This document shows positions 24,402 through 32,921 of a DNA stretch of 64,000 bases, piece by piece. How positions within the stretch are numbered: position 1 is the first letter of the stretch; every line of letters starts with the position of its first letter. The notes below the pieces were generated by a model that made no database searches, was not told the origin of the DNA, and saw only the letters and a list, made by a program, of their open reading frames with translations. The stretch lies in the NCBI RefSeq assembly GCF_000242615.2, contig NZ_KI912268.1, positions 2,137,477 through 2,201,476 on the forward strand, given 5' to 3'. This stretch comes from Holophaga foetida DSM 6591. GTDB lineage: Bacteria; Acidobacteriota; Holophagae; Holophagales; Holophagaceae. Position numbers and translations under genes: made by a program.

Positions 24402-25569
24402 AGCACTGGAGGAACAGGGGCAGGAGGGGGTTGGCCCCCTCGGCTTTCCAGGCCACGACGAACTCGATGTCCATGCCATCGTCCTCGATCTCCACGGACC
24501 GGAGCCGGGCGTTGCCGTGCTCTTCGATGGTCCGCCGGGGCTGGATGGCAATGCCGCTCCCCATGCTGATGGCCAGGAACATGGAGGGGAAATCCGGCGA
24601 GAACTCGGTCAAATCGTAGTCCAATCCGTGTTTCTCGCATATGGCCCGGTGCCACTCGACTCCGACGCCAGCGATGGCCGGGGTGATGCTCAACAGAGGC
24701 TGCCCCCGCAGTTCGGAGAGCTTCAGTTTCTTGCGGCTGGCGAAGGGGTGGTCCACGGACATGGCCGCCATCATGCGGTCCTTCAAGATCAGCTGGGTCT
24801 GGATGCCGGGGGGGCAGTCATGATTGAAGATCAGGGCGAATCCGCAATCGATCTCCCCCGCCAGAATGGCGTCGAACATGTGCGCCAGGGTGACATGCAC
24901 GGTCTTGACGCGGGCCCCTGGGCAGGCCTGCGAGAATTCCCGGATGAGCCCAGGAAGCATCTGCATGAACACCACGCCCAGGAAGCCGACCGTCAAGCTC
25001 CCGCCAGCTCCCGCCCCCAGACTCTGGGCCTGGATGAGAACCCTCTGGTAGTCAGCCACCAGGCCGCAGACCTGTTCGAAGAAGAGCCTCCCGAACTCGG
25101 TCAGGCTGATGGAGCGGGCGGCGCGATGGAAGAGTTTCCTGCCGAGGGACTTTTCCAGGGAAGCAATCTGGTAGCTGATCCCGGACTGGGTCCTGAAGAT
25201 GTCCTCCCCGGCCTTGGTGAAGTTCTGGCGATGAACCACCGCCAGAAAGCACTGGAGCTGACGGATGTCCGGAAAGGTCTCGGGTTCGCCCGCCCCCTCG
25301 ATGTCCTCTCCAGGGAAAGTCCGGCAATGGGCGATCACGCTCTCGTATTCAGCACAGAGCCTCTGGAGGTGGCTGAAGAAGTAGTGTCCGGAGGCCGTGA
25401 GCTGAACCGCCCGGGGCCCCCGGTTGAAGAGTTTCAGGCTCAGGGCCTGCTCCAGGGAACTCACCTGATAACTGACCCCAGGCTGGGTCATGCCAAGGCG
25501 CTTCGCCGCTTTGGTGAAGCTCAAGAGCCCCGCCACAGACAGGAAACAACGCAACTGACGCAAATCCAC
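24382..25569 (-). CDS. LysR-type regulator with two tandem winged-helix DNA-binding domains
   Basis: At 395 residues this is about 95 longer than a normal LysR protein. The extra length is a second complete DNA-binding domain. Residues 1-60 form one winged helix (MDLRQLRCFLSVAGLLSFT, TQPGVSYQVSSLE, LFNRGPRAVQLT) plus linker helix to about 90. Residues 101-160 repeat it (DIRQLQCFLAVVHRQNFT, TQSGISYQIASLE, LFHRAARSISLT). A single effector domain follows (about 190-395). The second winged helix and the effector domain match the regulator at 21047-21934, including CPP, DHPxASRK and WHR/WRK stretches. The frame is uninterrupted. It is divergent from the pirin gene (339 bases between). How the two domains sit in the usual LysR tetramer is unknown. 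Confidence 0.88.
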   Translation of the reverse strand: MDLRQLRCFLSVAGLLSFTKAAKRLGMTQPGVSYQVSSLEQALSLKLFNRGPRAVQLTASGHYFFSHLQRLCAEYESVIAHCRTFPGEDIEGAGEPETFPDIRQLQCFLAVVHRQNFTKAGEDIFRTQSGISYQIASLEKSLGRKLFHRAARSISLTEFGRLFFEQVCGLVADYQRVLIQAQSLGAGAGGSLTVGFLGVVFMQMLPGLIREFSQACPGARVKTVHVTLAHMFDAILAGEIDCGFALIFNHDCPPGIQTQLILKDRMMAAMSVDHPFASRKKLKLSELRGQPLLSITPAIAGVGVEWHRAICEKHGLDYDLTEFSPDFPSMFLAISMGSGIAIQPRRTIEEHGNARLRSVEIEDDGMDIEFVVAWKAEGANPLLPLFLQCFNRVGC

Positions 25570-25908
25570 CGGAATTCCCCTCGAATGCTAATTCTATATT
25601 GCACCAGTTTCAGCGCGTTCGGGGTGTCTCTATGGACCATGGCCCCATACGGTCGGGGGGCAGCGATTGCGAGGGAGCCGAATGGCGCATTAAGGGGGCT
25701 GAAACGCTCGGCCCAATCGCCGGGACGCTCATTTCCCTCCCCCCACCCCACTCCAACACCGATTTGATTCAGCAGTGAACCGGACTCAACCTCCCGATCC
25801 GAATGGCCGATTCCATTCGAGCATCCGCCCCCCGGTTCATGACGGCATACGCGGCATGGGTCGAGACCAGCGCGTGACCCTTGCAGGGGCCGACCTGAGG
25901 AGATAACC
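25570..25908. other. Intergenic region between double-HTH LysR and pirin genes
   Basis: 339 bases with no convincing gene. It should hold both divergent promoters and the sites of the double-HTH regulator. An AT-rich stretch lies next to the LysR start (25585-25605, aattctatattgc). No clear long palindrome was found. Confidence 0.4.
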
Positions 25909-26775
25909 ATGCCCAACAAGGTGGTAACAACGGTCATCCCCGGCCTACTCACCCAGGATGGGAATCGGGTATCCCTTACGCGTCTCGTGCCGGGGCGGGG
26001 TCAGCGCGGAGCGGATGCATTCCGCGCCATGGATCCCTTCCTGCTCATGGACCACTTCGGCCCCATGGTGCTGCCCTCTGGCACGGACGCAGGGTTCCCG
26101 CCCCACCCCCACCGAGGCTTCCAGACCCTCACCTACCTCATCCAGGGTGCCTTCCGGCACCGGGACAGCACGGGTGGATCCGGCCTCCTGCGACCGGGGG
26201 GAGCCCAGCTCATGAATGCGGGCTCGGGCATCGTCCATGAAGAGATGCCGGTCCCCGAGCAGCTGGAAACCGGCGGCCCCATCGAAGGGGTGCAGCTCTG
26301 GATCAACCTGGCGAAGGCCGACAAGCGTTCCGCCCCCGGCTATACCGATCTGCAACCGGAATCCATGCCATGGAAGCCCCTCACGGGGGGCCGCATCCGT
26401 GTCCTCGCAGGCACCTTGGCGGGGGTGACCGGCCCGGCCATCACTCCCGCAAGAATCGCCTATGCCCACCTGGAACTGGAGGCAGGCGCACGCTTCGAGC
26501 AGAGGCTTCCGGAGGGCTGGTCTTCCGCCGTGGCGACCTTGCATGGTTCGCTCCGGATCGAGGGCACTCCGGTTTCGGAGAATTGCGTGGCCCAGCTTGG
26601 CGGGGGGGATGCGGTGCTCGTGACCGCCGAAACGCCCGTCAGCTTCCTGCTGCTGGCCGGTGAGCCCATGCACGAGCCCATCGCCCACTACGGCCCCTTC
26701 GTGATGAACACCCAGGAAGAGATCGAGCAGGCCATCCTGGACTACCAGCAGGGCCGCATGGGGCACCTTGAATGA
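25909..26775 (+). CDS. Pirin-family bicupin protein
   Basis: A 288-residue pirin with two cupin domains. The N-terminal metal site is intact: His66 and His68 in PPHPHRGF, His110 and Glu112 in IVHEEM, matching the iron ligands of human pirin and bacterial YhhW. Some bacterial pirins oxidise quercetin; others act as regulators of enzymes. The C-terminal cupin (EPIAHYGPFVMNTQEEI) has the standard pirin ending. ATG 25909 follows GAGGAGATAACC. Divergent from the double-HTH LysR gene. Substrate unknown; in an anaerobe an oxygenase role would be odd. Confidence 0.9.
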   Translation: MPNKVVTTVIPGLLTQDGNRVSLTRLVPGRGQRGADAFRAMDPFLLMDHFGPMVLPSGTDAGFPPHPHRGFQTLTYLIQGAFRHRDSTGGSGLLRPGGAQLMNAGSGIVHEEMPVPEQLETGGPIEGVQLWINLAKADKRSAPGYTDLQPESMPWKPLTGGRIRVLAGTLAGVTGPAITPARIAYAHLELEAGARFEQRLPEGWSSAVATLHGSLRIEGTPVSENCVAQLGGGDAVLVTAETPVSFLLLAGEPMHEPIAHYGPFVMNTQEEIEQAILDYQQGRMGHLE

Positions 26776-26905
26776 GCTGATCCAGAGGAAAAGCATGTTG
26801 GCCGCGGAGCCCCCTGCGTGGACGCTACGCACCTCACGGCAAGAAAGGACCGATGTAAGCGCTCACCCATCGTATCGATCGGGTCGACCCGGGACAGGGC
26901 AAGGT

Positions 26906-26971
26906 CTATCCCCGTTTATCCCCGTGCATCCCCGGCTAAAAAGATCATTGGCCGGGGATAAACGGGGATAG
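26906..26971. repeat. Long inverted repeat built of ATCCCCG units
   Basis: CTATCCCCGTTTATCCCCG (26906-26924) pairs perfectly over 19 bases with 26953-26971. An inner CCCCGGC/GCCGGGG pairing (about 26930-26936 with 26951-26957) is an alternative. It lies in the 270-base gap between the pirin gene and hydA, which meet tail to tail, so it may act as a bidirectional terminator. Confidence 0.7.
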
Positions 26972-27045
26972 GCTTGGCTAGGTGGGCAATGGAAGCGTCC
27001 CCCCCCCCGGTGTTTCTGGGAGACCGGTTGCAGCGTCCAAGCGGG

Positions 27046-29055
27046 CTATCCCTTGGCACCCTCGGCCACGACTTCCCGGATGAGCCCCATCACGGAGTCG
27101 ACGGTGGCGCCGTGCAGCACGATGTCATCGACCTTCACCGTGGGGCCGCGGTCGCAGGACTCCATGCAGAAGGTGGCCCGGATATCGAAGCGGTCTCCGA
27201 GGTCCTCCTGGTCCACACAGGCCATGACCTTCTTCAGGAGCACCTCCGCGCCCCGCAGATGGCAGGCGGTGCCCACGCAGAAGCTCACCGGGATCTTGGG
27301 GGTCCCGGTCATGTCACTGAGCGAGATCCCTTCCCCCTGGATGCGCTTGCGGCTCTGGTAGTGAGTGTGCAGCAGGTGGTGCGCCTGGTGGCTGTTGGGG
27401 CTTTCCAGCCGCTCCGAGTACATCTCCTTGACGTAGTGGTTCTCCTGGGGGCAATGCAGGTCCAGGGCGGCATCCACCCGGCGGATCGCCTGGGTCCGCT
27501 GCTCACGGGTCGCAGCGGAGTGGGTGACCGGCTGGCCGGCGCCCCCGATGCACCCGCCAGGGCAGGCCATGACCTCCACGAAATCCACATCGCTTTGGCC
27601 CGCCTGGATCTCCTTCACCAGCCGCTGGGCCTCGGCAAGTCCGTAGACCACACCCATCCGGATGGCCCCCAGCTTGGTCGGCACCTCGAGGATGCGGCGG
27701 TTCTTGTCGGAGCGCAGCTCCTGGACGACCGGATTCTCCTCCCCCAGATGCCCGGCGACGTAGCGGACGACCGCCTCGCTCACGCCTCCGGAGTTGGCGA
27801 AGATCACCCCGGCGCCGGTCTTGAAGCCGAAGGGCATATCCAGGCTTCCCACGGGCAGCTCGCCGAAGAGGAGGCCAGCGTCCTGGATCATCCGGGCCAG
27901 TTCCTGGGTCGTGATGACCAGATCCGTGTCGGGATTGCCATCCACGGCGAACTCGGGGCGGGTGGCCTCGAACTTCTTGGCGGTACAGGGCATGACCGAG
28001 ACGACGACCAGATCCTCCCGCTGGATGCCCAGCTCCCCGGGAAGGATCTCCTTGGCGAGGCTGCCGAACATGGCCTGGGGGCTGCGGCAGGAGGAGATGT
28101 TGTCCAGGATCTCGGGCAGGTCGTGCTCCGCCAGCTTCACCCAGGCGGGGCAGCAGCTGGTGAAGAGGGGCAGCTTGCCGCCCTTCTGCTTGCGGTTGAT
28201 GAACTCCGTGGCCTCTTCCCAGATGGTGAGATCGGCGGTGAAGGAGGTGTCGTAGACCTTCTTGAAGCCCAGGCGGCGCAGCGCGGTGACGATGCGGCCC
28301 ATGGTGGTGAAGGTGTCATTGGGCAGGCCGAAGGCCTCAGCCATGGCGGAGCGCACAGCGGGGGCCACCTGGACGATCACAGTCTTCGATGGATCCCCCA
28401 GGACATCAAAAACCTTCTCGATGTCGGATTTCACGGTGATAGCGCCCACGGGGCAGATGGCGGCGCACTGGCCGCAGTTCACGCAGTCCACCTCGGCAAT
28501 CCCCTTGTTGAAGGCCGGAGCCACCATGGACTGGGAGCCGCGATGGGTGAAGCCGATGGCGCCGATCCCCTGGATCTCGTCACAGAAGCGCACACAGTCG
28601 CCGCAGAGGATGCACTTGGAGGGATCCCGCAGGATGCTGGGGGAGCTGGTGTCCAGGGGGCGCTCGGGCACCGGGGCATGGAAGCGCACCTTGGTGACCC
28701 CCAGTCGCTCGGCCAGGCTCTGGAGCTTGCAGGAGCCGCTCTTGCTGCAGGTGGGGCAGTCGTGGTTGCCGCTGGCCAGCAGCAGCTCGATGTTCATCTT
28801 CCGGAGTTCGCGGACCTGGGGGGTCTGGGTGCGGAGCTTCATGCCGGGCTCCGGGGCCGTGGAACAGGCGGCCACGAGGCCGCGCCCTTCCACTTCCACC
28901 ATGCACAGGCGGCAGGCGCCATAGACGGAAAGTTCACTGTGGTAGCAGAAGGTCGGCAGTTCGATGTGGGCCCTGCGGATCATCTCCAGGATGTTCTTCT
29001 CGTCCTGGATGGCGACCGGGAGGCCATCAATGGTCAGGGTCTTTTCAGCAGTCAT
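27046..29055 (-). CDS. hydA: [FeFe] hydrogenase catalytic subunit of an NAD-linked, bifurcating-type complex
   Basis: A cytoplasmic catalytic subunit of 669 residues. Domains in order: NuoG-like [2Fe-2S] (cysteines in FCYHSELSVYGACRLCMVE and ACSTAPE, about 37-65), HC3 motif (HDCPTCSKSGSCKLQ, about 98-112), two [4Fe-4S] clusters (CILCGDCVRFC and CVNCGQCAAICP), H-cluster domain (TSCCPAW, MPCTAKK, MACPGGCIGGAGQP) and a C-terminal thioredoxin-like [2Fe-2S] domain (CVGTACHLRG, CMESCDRGP). This is the plan of the trimeric group A3 enzymes that couple NADH and reduced ferredoxin to H2. It follows hydB by 9 bases. It differs from the exported enzyme at 1402 in having all accessory domains and no signal. 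Confidence 0.95.
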   Translation of the reverse strand: MTAEKTLTIDGLPVAIQDEKNILEMIRRAHIELPTFCYHSELSVYGACRLCMVEVEGRGLVAACSTAPEPGMKLRTQTPQVRELRKMNIELLLASGNHDCPTCSKSGSCKLQSLAERLGVTKVRFHAPVPERPLDTSSPSILRDPSKCILCGDCVRFCDEIQGIGAIGFTHRGSQSMVAPAFNKGIAEVDCVNCGQCAAICPVGAITVKSDIEKVFDVLGDPSKTVIVQVAPAVRSAMAEAFGLPNDTFTTMGRIVTALRRLGFKKVYDTSFTADLTIWEEATEFINRKQKGGKLPLFTSCCPAWVKLAEHDLPEILDNISSCRSPQAMFGSLAKEILPGELGIQREDLVVVSVMPCTAKKFEATRPEFAVDGNPDTDLVITTQELARMIQDAGLLFGELPVGSLDMPFGFKTGAGVIFANSGGVSEAVVRYVAGHLGEENPVVQELRSDKNRRILEVPTKLGAIRMGVVYGLAEAQRLVKEIQAGQSDVDFVEVMACPGGCIGGAGQPVTHSAATREQRTQAIRRVDAALDLHCPQENHYVKEMYSERLESPNSHQAHHLLHTHYQSRKRIQGEGISLSDMTGTPKIPVSFCVGTACHLRGAEVLLKKVMACVDQEDLGDRFDIRATFCMESCDRGPTVKVDDIVLHGATVDSVMGLIREVVAEGAKG

Positions 29056-29064
29056 GGATATTCC

Positions 29065-30972
29065 TCAGATCCCGGAGATCGCGTTGAACTTGCAGGTTTC
29101 CACACAGACGCCGCAGCGGATGCACTTGGAGACGTCGATGTGGTGGGGGGCCTTGCGCTCCCCCTCGATGGCGTCCACCGGACACTTGGTGGCGCAGAGG
29201 GTGCAGCCCTTGCAGCGGGCGGCCTCGATCACGGGGGTGATCAGGGCCTTGCACTCGCGGCTGGGACAGACCTTTCGGTGGACGTGGGCCTCGTATTCGG
29301 CCCGGAAGTGCTTGAGGGTGGAGAGCACCGGATTGGGCGCAGTCTTGCCCAGGCCGCACAGGGAGCCGAGCTTCACATTCCTGGCCAGCTGCTCCAGCAG
29401 GGGCAGGGTCTCTTCGGTGGCGCGGCCCTCGGTGATGTCATCCAGGAGCTGGAGCATCTGCTTCGTGCCCTCACGGCAGGGAACGCACTTCCCACAGGAC
29501 TCGTTCTGGGTGAACTGCATGAAGAACTTCGCGATGCGGACCATGCAGGTCCCCTGGTTCATCACCACCAGGCCACCGGACCCCACCATGGCGCCGATGC
29601 TGGTCAGGCTGTCGAAGTCCATGGGCAGGTCCAGGTGCTCACGGGTGAGACAGCCGCCAGAGGGCCCACCGATCTGGACGGCCTTGAAGGCCTCGTTGTC
29701 GATGGTGCCGTCCTTCCGGGTGATCCCGCCGCCGATCTCGAAGACGATCTTCCGCAGGGTGGCACCGAAGGGGACTTCGATGAGGCCGGTGTTGGCCACG
29801 TGTCCCGTGAGGGCGAAGGTCTTGGTGCCGGGGCTCTTCTCGGTGCCCATGGCGCGGTACCACGCGGCGCCGTTCCGAAGGATGAGGGGCACGGAGGCCA
29901 GGGTCTCCACGTTGTTGATGACCGTCGGCCTGCCCCAGAGGCCGCTCTGGGCCGGGAAGGGAGGCTTGGGCATGGGCATCCCGCGCTTGCCCTCGATGGA
30001 GGCCAGCAGGGCGGTCTCCTCACCACACACGAAGGCACCGGCGCCCTCCATGACATGGAGGCTGAAGTTGAAGTCGCTTCCAAAGATGCCTTCACCCAGA
30101 ACCCCGATCGCCTCAGCGTCCTTCACGGCCCGGCGCAGGCGCGCCACGGCCAGGGGGTACTCGGCGCGGACGTAGACGTAGCCCTCGTCGGCTCCCACGG
30201 CACGGGCGGCGATCATCATGCCTTCGATGACCGCATGGGGGTTGCCTTCCATCACCGAGCGGTCCATAAAGGCCCCGGGATCGCCTTCGTCACCATTACA
30301 CACGATGTATTTCTTGCCCTTGGGCTGGATGCGGGTGAGGTCCCACTTGCGGCCCGTGGGGAAGCCGCCACCACCGCGACCCCGGAGCCCGGAATCCAGG
30401 AGGGACTTGCAGACGTCCTCGTCGCTCATCTCCAGGATGGCCTTGCGGACGCCCGCGTACCCACCCCGGGCGATGTACTCCCGCACATCCTCAGGATCCA
30501 TGCTCCCGCAGGCGGCCAACACCGTGCGCTTCTGCTGGGTGTAGAAAGGGATGTCGCCGTGCCCGTTGCAAACCTTGCCGGTGGCCGGGACCTTGTAGAG
30601 GAGACGCTGCACCAGCTTGCCGTCCTGGAAGGTGGTCCGGAGGATCTCCCCCACGTCCCCGGGCTTCACGCCGCAGTAGAGGATGCCATCGGGCTCGATG
30701 GACATCAGGGGGCCCATCTGGCAGAAGCCCTGGCAGCCACTCTTGGTGAGCAGCCCGGCCTTGTCTGTCTTGTCTTCGAAGTCGAGGTCGATCTCCAGCG
30801 AAATGTTCAGGGCCTTGGCCTCCTCGTGGAGGGCCTTGAACACCTTCAGGGCGCCGCCAGCCATGCAGCCGGTTCCGGCGCAGATCACCACGCGGCGGGC
30901 GCACTGGGCCGCAGCTTCGTCATAAGCAGATCCGATCTGCTCCAGGTTCAGTTCGGTGGCGGTGCTGCTCAC
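29065..30972 (-). CDS. hydB: NAD-binding flavoprotein subunit of the bifurcating-type hydrogenase
   Basis: A NuoF-like subunit of 635 residues binding FMN and NAD(H). In order: N-terminal [2Fe-2S] thioredoxin-like domain (CAGTGCMAGGA, GCQGFCQMGP), the NAD/FMN region with GRGGGGFPTGRKWD and GDEGDPGAFMDRS, the NuoF [4Fe-4S] site ESCGKCVPCREG, and a C-terminal two-cluster ferredoxin domain (CKGCTLCATKCP, CIRCGVCVETC). This extended form is typical of HydB in electron-bifurcating hydrogenases. The GTG start at 30972 overlaps the hydC stop (GTGA) and has GGGAGGAAGG upstream. Confidence 0.95.
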   Translation of the reverse strand: MSSTATELNLEQIGSAYDEAAAQCARRVVICAGTGCMAGGALKVFKALHEEAKALNISLEIDLDFEDKTDKAGLLTKSGCQGFCQMGPLMSIEPDGILYCGVKPGDVGEILRTTFQDGKLVQRLLYKVPATGKVCNGHGDIPFYTQQKRTVLAACGSMDPEDVREYIARGGYAGVRKAILEMSDEDVCKSLLDSGLRGRGGGGFPTGRKWDLTRIQPKGKKYIVCNGDEGDPGAFMDRSVMEGNPHAVIEGMMIAARAVGADEGYVYVRAEYPLAVARLRRAVKDAEAIGVLGEGIFGSDFNFSLHVMEGAGAFVCGEETALLASIEGKRGMPMPKPPFPAQSGLWGRPTVINNVETLASVPLILRNGAAWYRAMGTEKSPGTKTFALTGHVANTGLIEVPFGATLRKIVFEIGGGITRKDGTIDNEAFKAVQIGGPSGGCLTREHLDLPMDFDSLTSIGAMVGSGGLVVMNQGTCMVRIAKFFMQFTQNESCGKCVPCREGTKQMLQLLDDITEGRATEETLPLLEQLARNVKLGSLCGLGKTAPNPVLSTLKHFRAEYEAHVHRKVCPSRECKALITPVIEAARCKGCTLCATKCPVDAIEGERKAPHHIDVSKCIRCGVCVETCKFNAISGI

Positions 30973-31475
30973 AGGCCTTCCTCCCGGCGGATGTCTTCGA
31001 TAAGCGCGGCGGTGCTCTCGGGGGTCATGAGGCCATGCACGTCCTCATTGATGACCACAGCGGGCGCCAGGCCGCAGGCCCCCAGGCAGCTCACGGTCTC
31101 AAGGGTGAAGAGCATGTCGGGAGTCGTCTTCTTCCCTTCCGGGAGCTTCAGGATGTCGCGGAGGGTCTCCACCAGGTTCTGGCTGCCCTTCACATGGCAG
31201 GCGGTGCCATCACAGACGCGGACGACGTACTTGCCCTTGGGTTCCAGGGCGAAATGCCCGTAGAAGGTGGCGACGCCGTAGACCCTGGCGGGCGGGACCC
31301 CCAGGGCCGTGGCCACAAAGGTCATGACTTCTTCAGGCAGGTAGCGGTATTCCTCCTGCACGGCCTGGAGGATGGGCACCAGCTTGGCTTCCTCGTTGCC
31401 GAAGGACGCCAGGATCTGGAGCACCTTGGCGAACTGCCTCGCCGACTGCGGGGCTTCAACGACGTTAGAACACAT
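30969..31475 (-). CDS. hydC: NuoE-like [2Fe-2S] subunit of the bifurcating-type hydrogenase
   Basis: A 168-residue thioredoxin-like [2Fe-2S] protein of the NuoE family: the four ligands are in VCDGTACHVKG and SCLGACGLAP. The helical N-terminal part (LVPILQAVQEEYRYLPEEVM) and YGVATFYGHF are standard. ATG 31475 is chosen because GGAG lies eight bases before it and the protein then starts at the normal point; longer in-frame starts lack such a site. It is the first gene of hydC-hydB-hydA. Confidence 0.93.
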   Translation of the reverse strand: MCSNVVEAPQSARQFAKVLQILASFGNEEAKLVPILQAVQEEYRYLPEEVMTFVATALGVPPARVYGVATFYGHFALEPKGKYVVRVCDGTACHVKGSQNLVETLRDILKLPEGKKTTPDMLFTLETVSCLGACGLAPAVVINEDVHGLMTPESTAALIEDIRREEGL

Positions 31476-31544
31476 TGCGTTTTCTCCGGTTTGTATGTTC
31501 TGGATCATGGACATCACTGAGCCATCGATCGCCTGTTGAGATAA

Positions 31545-31582
31545 ACTTTTCGAGAAAAGTATATCGTTATATTTTTCTCGAA
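31545..31582 (-). promoter_or_regulatory. Palindromic operator candidate upstream of hydCBA
   Basis: TTCGAGAAAA (31549-31558) and TTTTCTCGAA (31573-31582) form a perfect 10-base inverted repeat around an AT-rich centre; ACTTTTC-GA-GAAAAGT (31545-31560) is a second palindrome overlapping the first arm. Both lie 70-107 bases before the hydC start, where a promoter is expected. It does not match the Rex consensus I know. Confidence 0.5.
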
Positions 31583-31705
31583 TAGCACGAATATCGCATT
31601 TGTGACCGCCTCCACTTCCATCGATATTTCCCCCGCCGCGCAAGAGAACACACACCCCGAAGCCTTCACCCGCCAGGGGACGACCCCTGGAAGTCTGCGA
31701 ATCGC

Positions 31706-31790
31706 GCTCTCCCTTGCTGAACGCGGGTGGCTTCGCCGTCCGCCCCCGCATTGCGGGGCAGGCCCAGGTGCCCCGCCCGCAGACCACTTC
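31706..31790 (-). repeat. Dispersed 85-base intergenic repeat, copy A
   Basis: The reverse complement matches 37269-37352 at about 80 of 86 positions, with one single-base indel. It includes CACCTGGGCCTGCCCCGCAA, GGACGGCGAAGCC and GCGTTCAGCAAGGGAGAG. It lies in the 850-base gap between hydC and the VOC gene. Confidence 0.8.
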
Positions 31791-32268
31791 CTTATTGGCG
31801 TTCATCCAATTTTTAATCATCCCGCAGGAGAGCAAAGCACCCCAAATCCATTCCATGGGACATATACGCACCTCAAAAGCTAGGACGCAACGCTTCCATG
31901 CATACCCAACGGCCACCTTTGCGGCGCTTCCCCCGCCTTGTTGCATTCTGCATAAGTTTTTTCGGCCCTCGCAATGTTTGAATAATTACACATGCCCATA
32001 AAAGGGGGTGATATGTTGTTTTATTATTTTTTATTTATAATGATATTTGGTTCCAAACTAATTCAGTATCCGAAATTCGAATTGGACTCCCCATTTAGGC
32101 CTTCCATACTGGATAGGTCATCCGCCTCTCACTCTTCTCTATAGCCTGGAAAGAAGTCATAGATTCTCGACAGGCTGTCTTGAAATCCAGGATCCATCTC
32201 AAGTAGAAACAGGCAAATCACCAAAGGTCATGACGGCTTAAAAGCAGATTACACGAATCATTATCATT
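31791..32268. other. Intergenic remainder before the VOC gene
   Basis: AT-rich, no convincing gene. A stretch around 32248-32270 (gaatcattatcattc) loosely resembles a Fur box (TGATAATGATT on the minus strand); support is weak. Confidence 0.35.
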
Positions 32269-32288
32269 CAATACATTGCGTATTGACG
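32269..32288 (+). promoter_or_regulatory. Palindrome overlapping a -35-like element before the VOC gene
   Basis: CAATAC-ATTGC-GTATTG (32269-32285) is a perfect six-base inverted repeat. TTGACG (32283-32288) overlaps its right end and could be a -35 box, with AAATAA 17 bases on. The start codon is 38 bases further. Confidence 0.45.
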
Positions 32289-32325
32289 TGGTCTTGTATG
32301 CCAACAAATAACAACAGGAGAGGAA

Positions 32326-32760
32326 ATGCCAAATACCACCGAAGCCTGGGATGTAGCCCTCAAGCCCCTGCATCAGGGCATCAGCGTTGCAAACATGGAA
32401 GAATCCATCGCCTGGTACCAGAATATGTTCGGCTATAAGCTCGTATCGGATATGGTCATCCCTCATCTGGCCCGGATCGCCTTCATGGAGCTTGGGGACT
32501 GGAGCATCGAGCTCTTCTACTACGAGGGAGCCGCCCCCCTTCCTGCGGATCGCCGCACCCCCAACCTCGACATCCGGACCCACGGCACCAAGCACGTTGC
32601 CTACCTCGTGCAGGATCTCGACACCCTGATGGCCGACCTGAAGACCAAGGATGTCGATATCGCCATGGACGTCTTCCCCATGCAGGGCGACAAGGTGGCC
32701 TTCATCCGTGACAATACCGGCAACCTCATCGAACTGATCCAGAAACCATCCGCCTGCTAG
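32326..32760 (+). CDS. VOC-family (glyoxalase/epimerase-fold) protein
   Basis: A 144-residue vicinal-oxygen-chelate protein. The two beta-alpha-beta-beta-beta units place the usual metal ligands at His16 (PLHQGISV), Glu62 (SIELFYYE), His90 (GTKHVAYLV) and Glu136 (NLIELIQK), so the metal site is intact. Such proteins act as lyases, epimerases, or dioxygenases; methylmalonyl-CoA epimerase and glyoxalase I are the nearest general types, but the substrate is not evident. ATG 32326 follows AGGAGAGG. It starts a run of five same-strand genes (VOC, porin, MFS, MDR, MarR) that look like one catabolic cluster, although terminators separate them. Confidence 0.8.
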   Translation: MPNTTEAWDVALKPLHQGISVANMEESIAWYQNMFGYKLVSDMVIPHLARIAFMELGDWSIELFYYEGAAPLPADRRTPNLDIRTHGTKHVAYLVQDLDTLMADLKTKDVDIAMDVFPMQGDKVAFIRDNTGNLIELIQKPSAC

Positions 32761-32921
32761 GAGGTTCCCAGACAGACCAGCATCACCTCGCTGGAAGCCA
32801 TGGAGGGTGGGTGGGACTACCGGACAAGGCAACCCAGCAACACGTCAAACCTGTTCCCCAGCAACCAACCCCTACAACCCGAAAGGTGTTGTAAATCAAC
32901 CCAAAAGGAAAGGCAGACAAC

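Noticed and set aside
26974..31263. Open frame of 1429 codons on the plus strand
   Set aside because: It lies antisense to hydC, hydB and hydA, whose motifs are unmistakable; long antisense frames are expected at this GC content and its translation has no domain.
31706..31790. Possible CRISPR or tRNA-like structure in the hydC-VOC gap
   Set aside because: No regularly spaced repeats and no cloverleaf; it is a single copy of a dispersed repeat matched at 37269.
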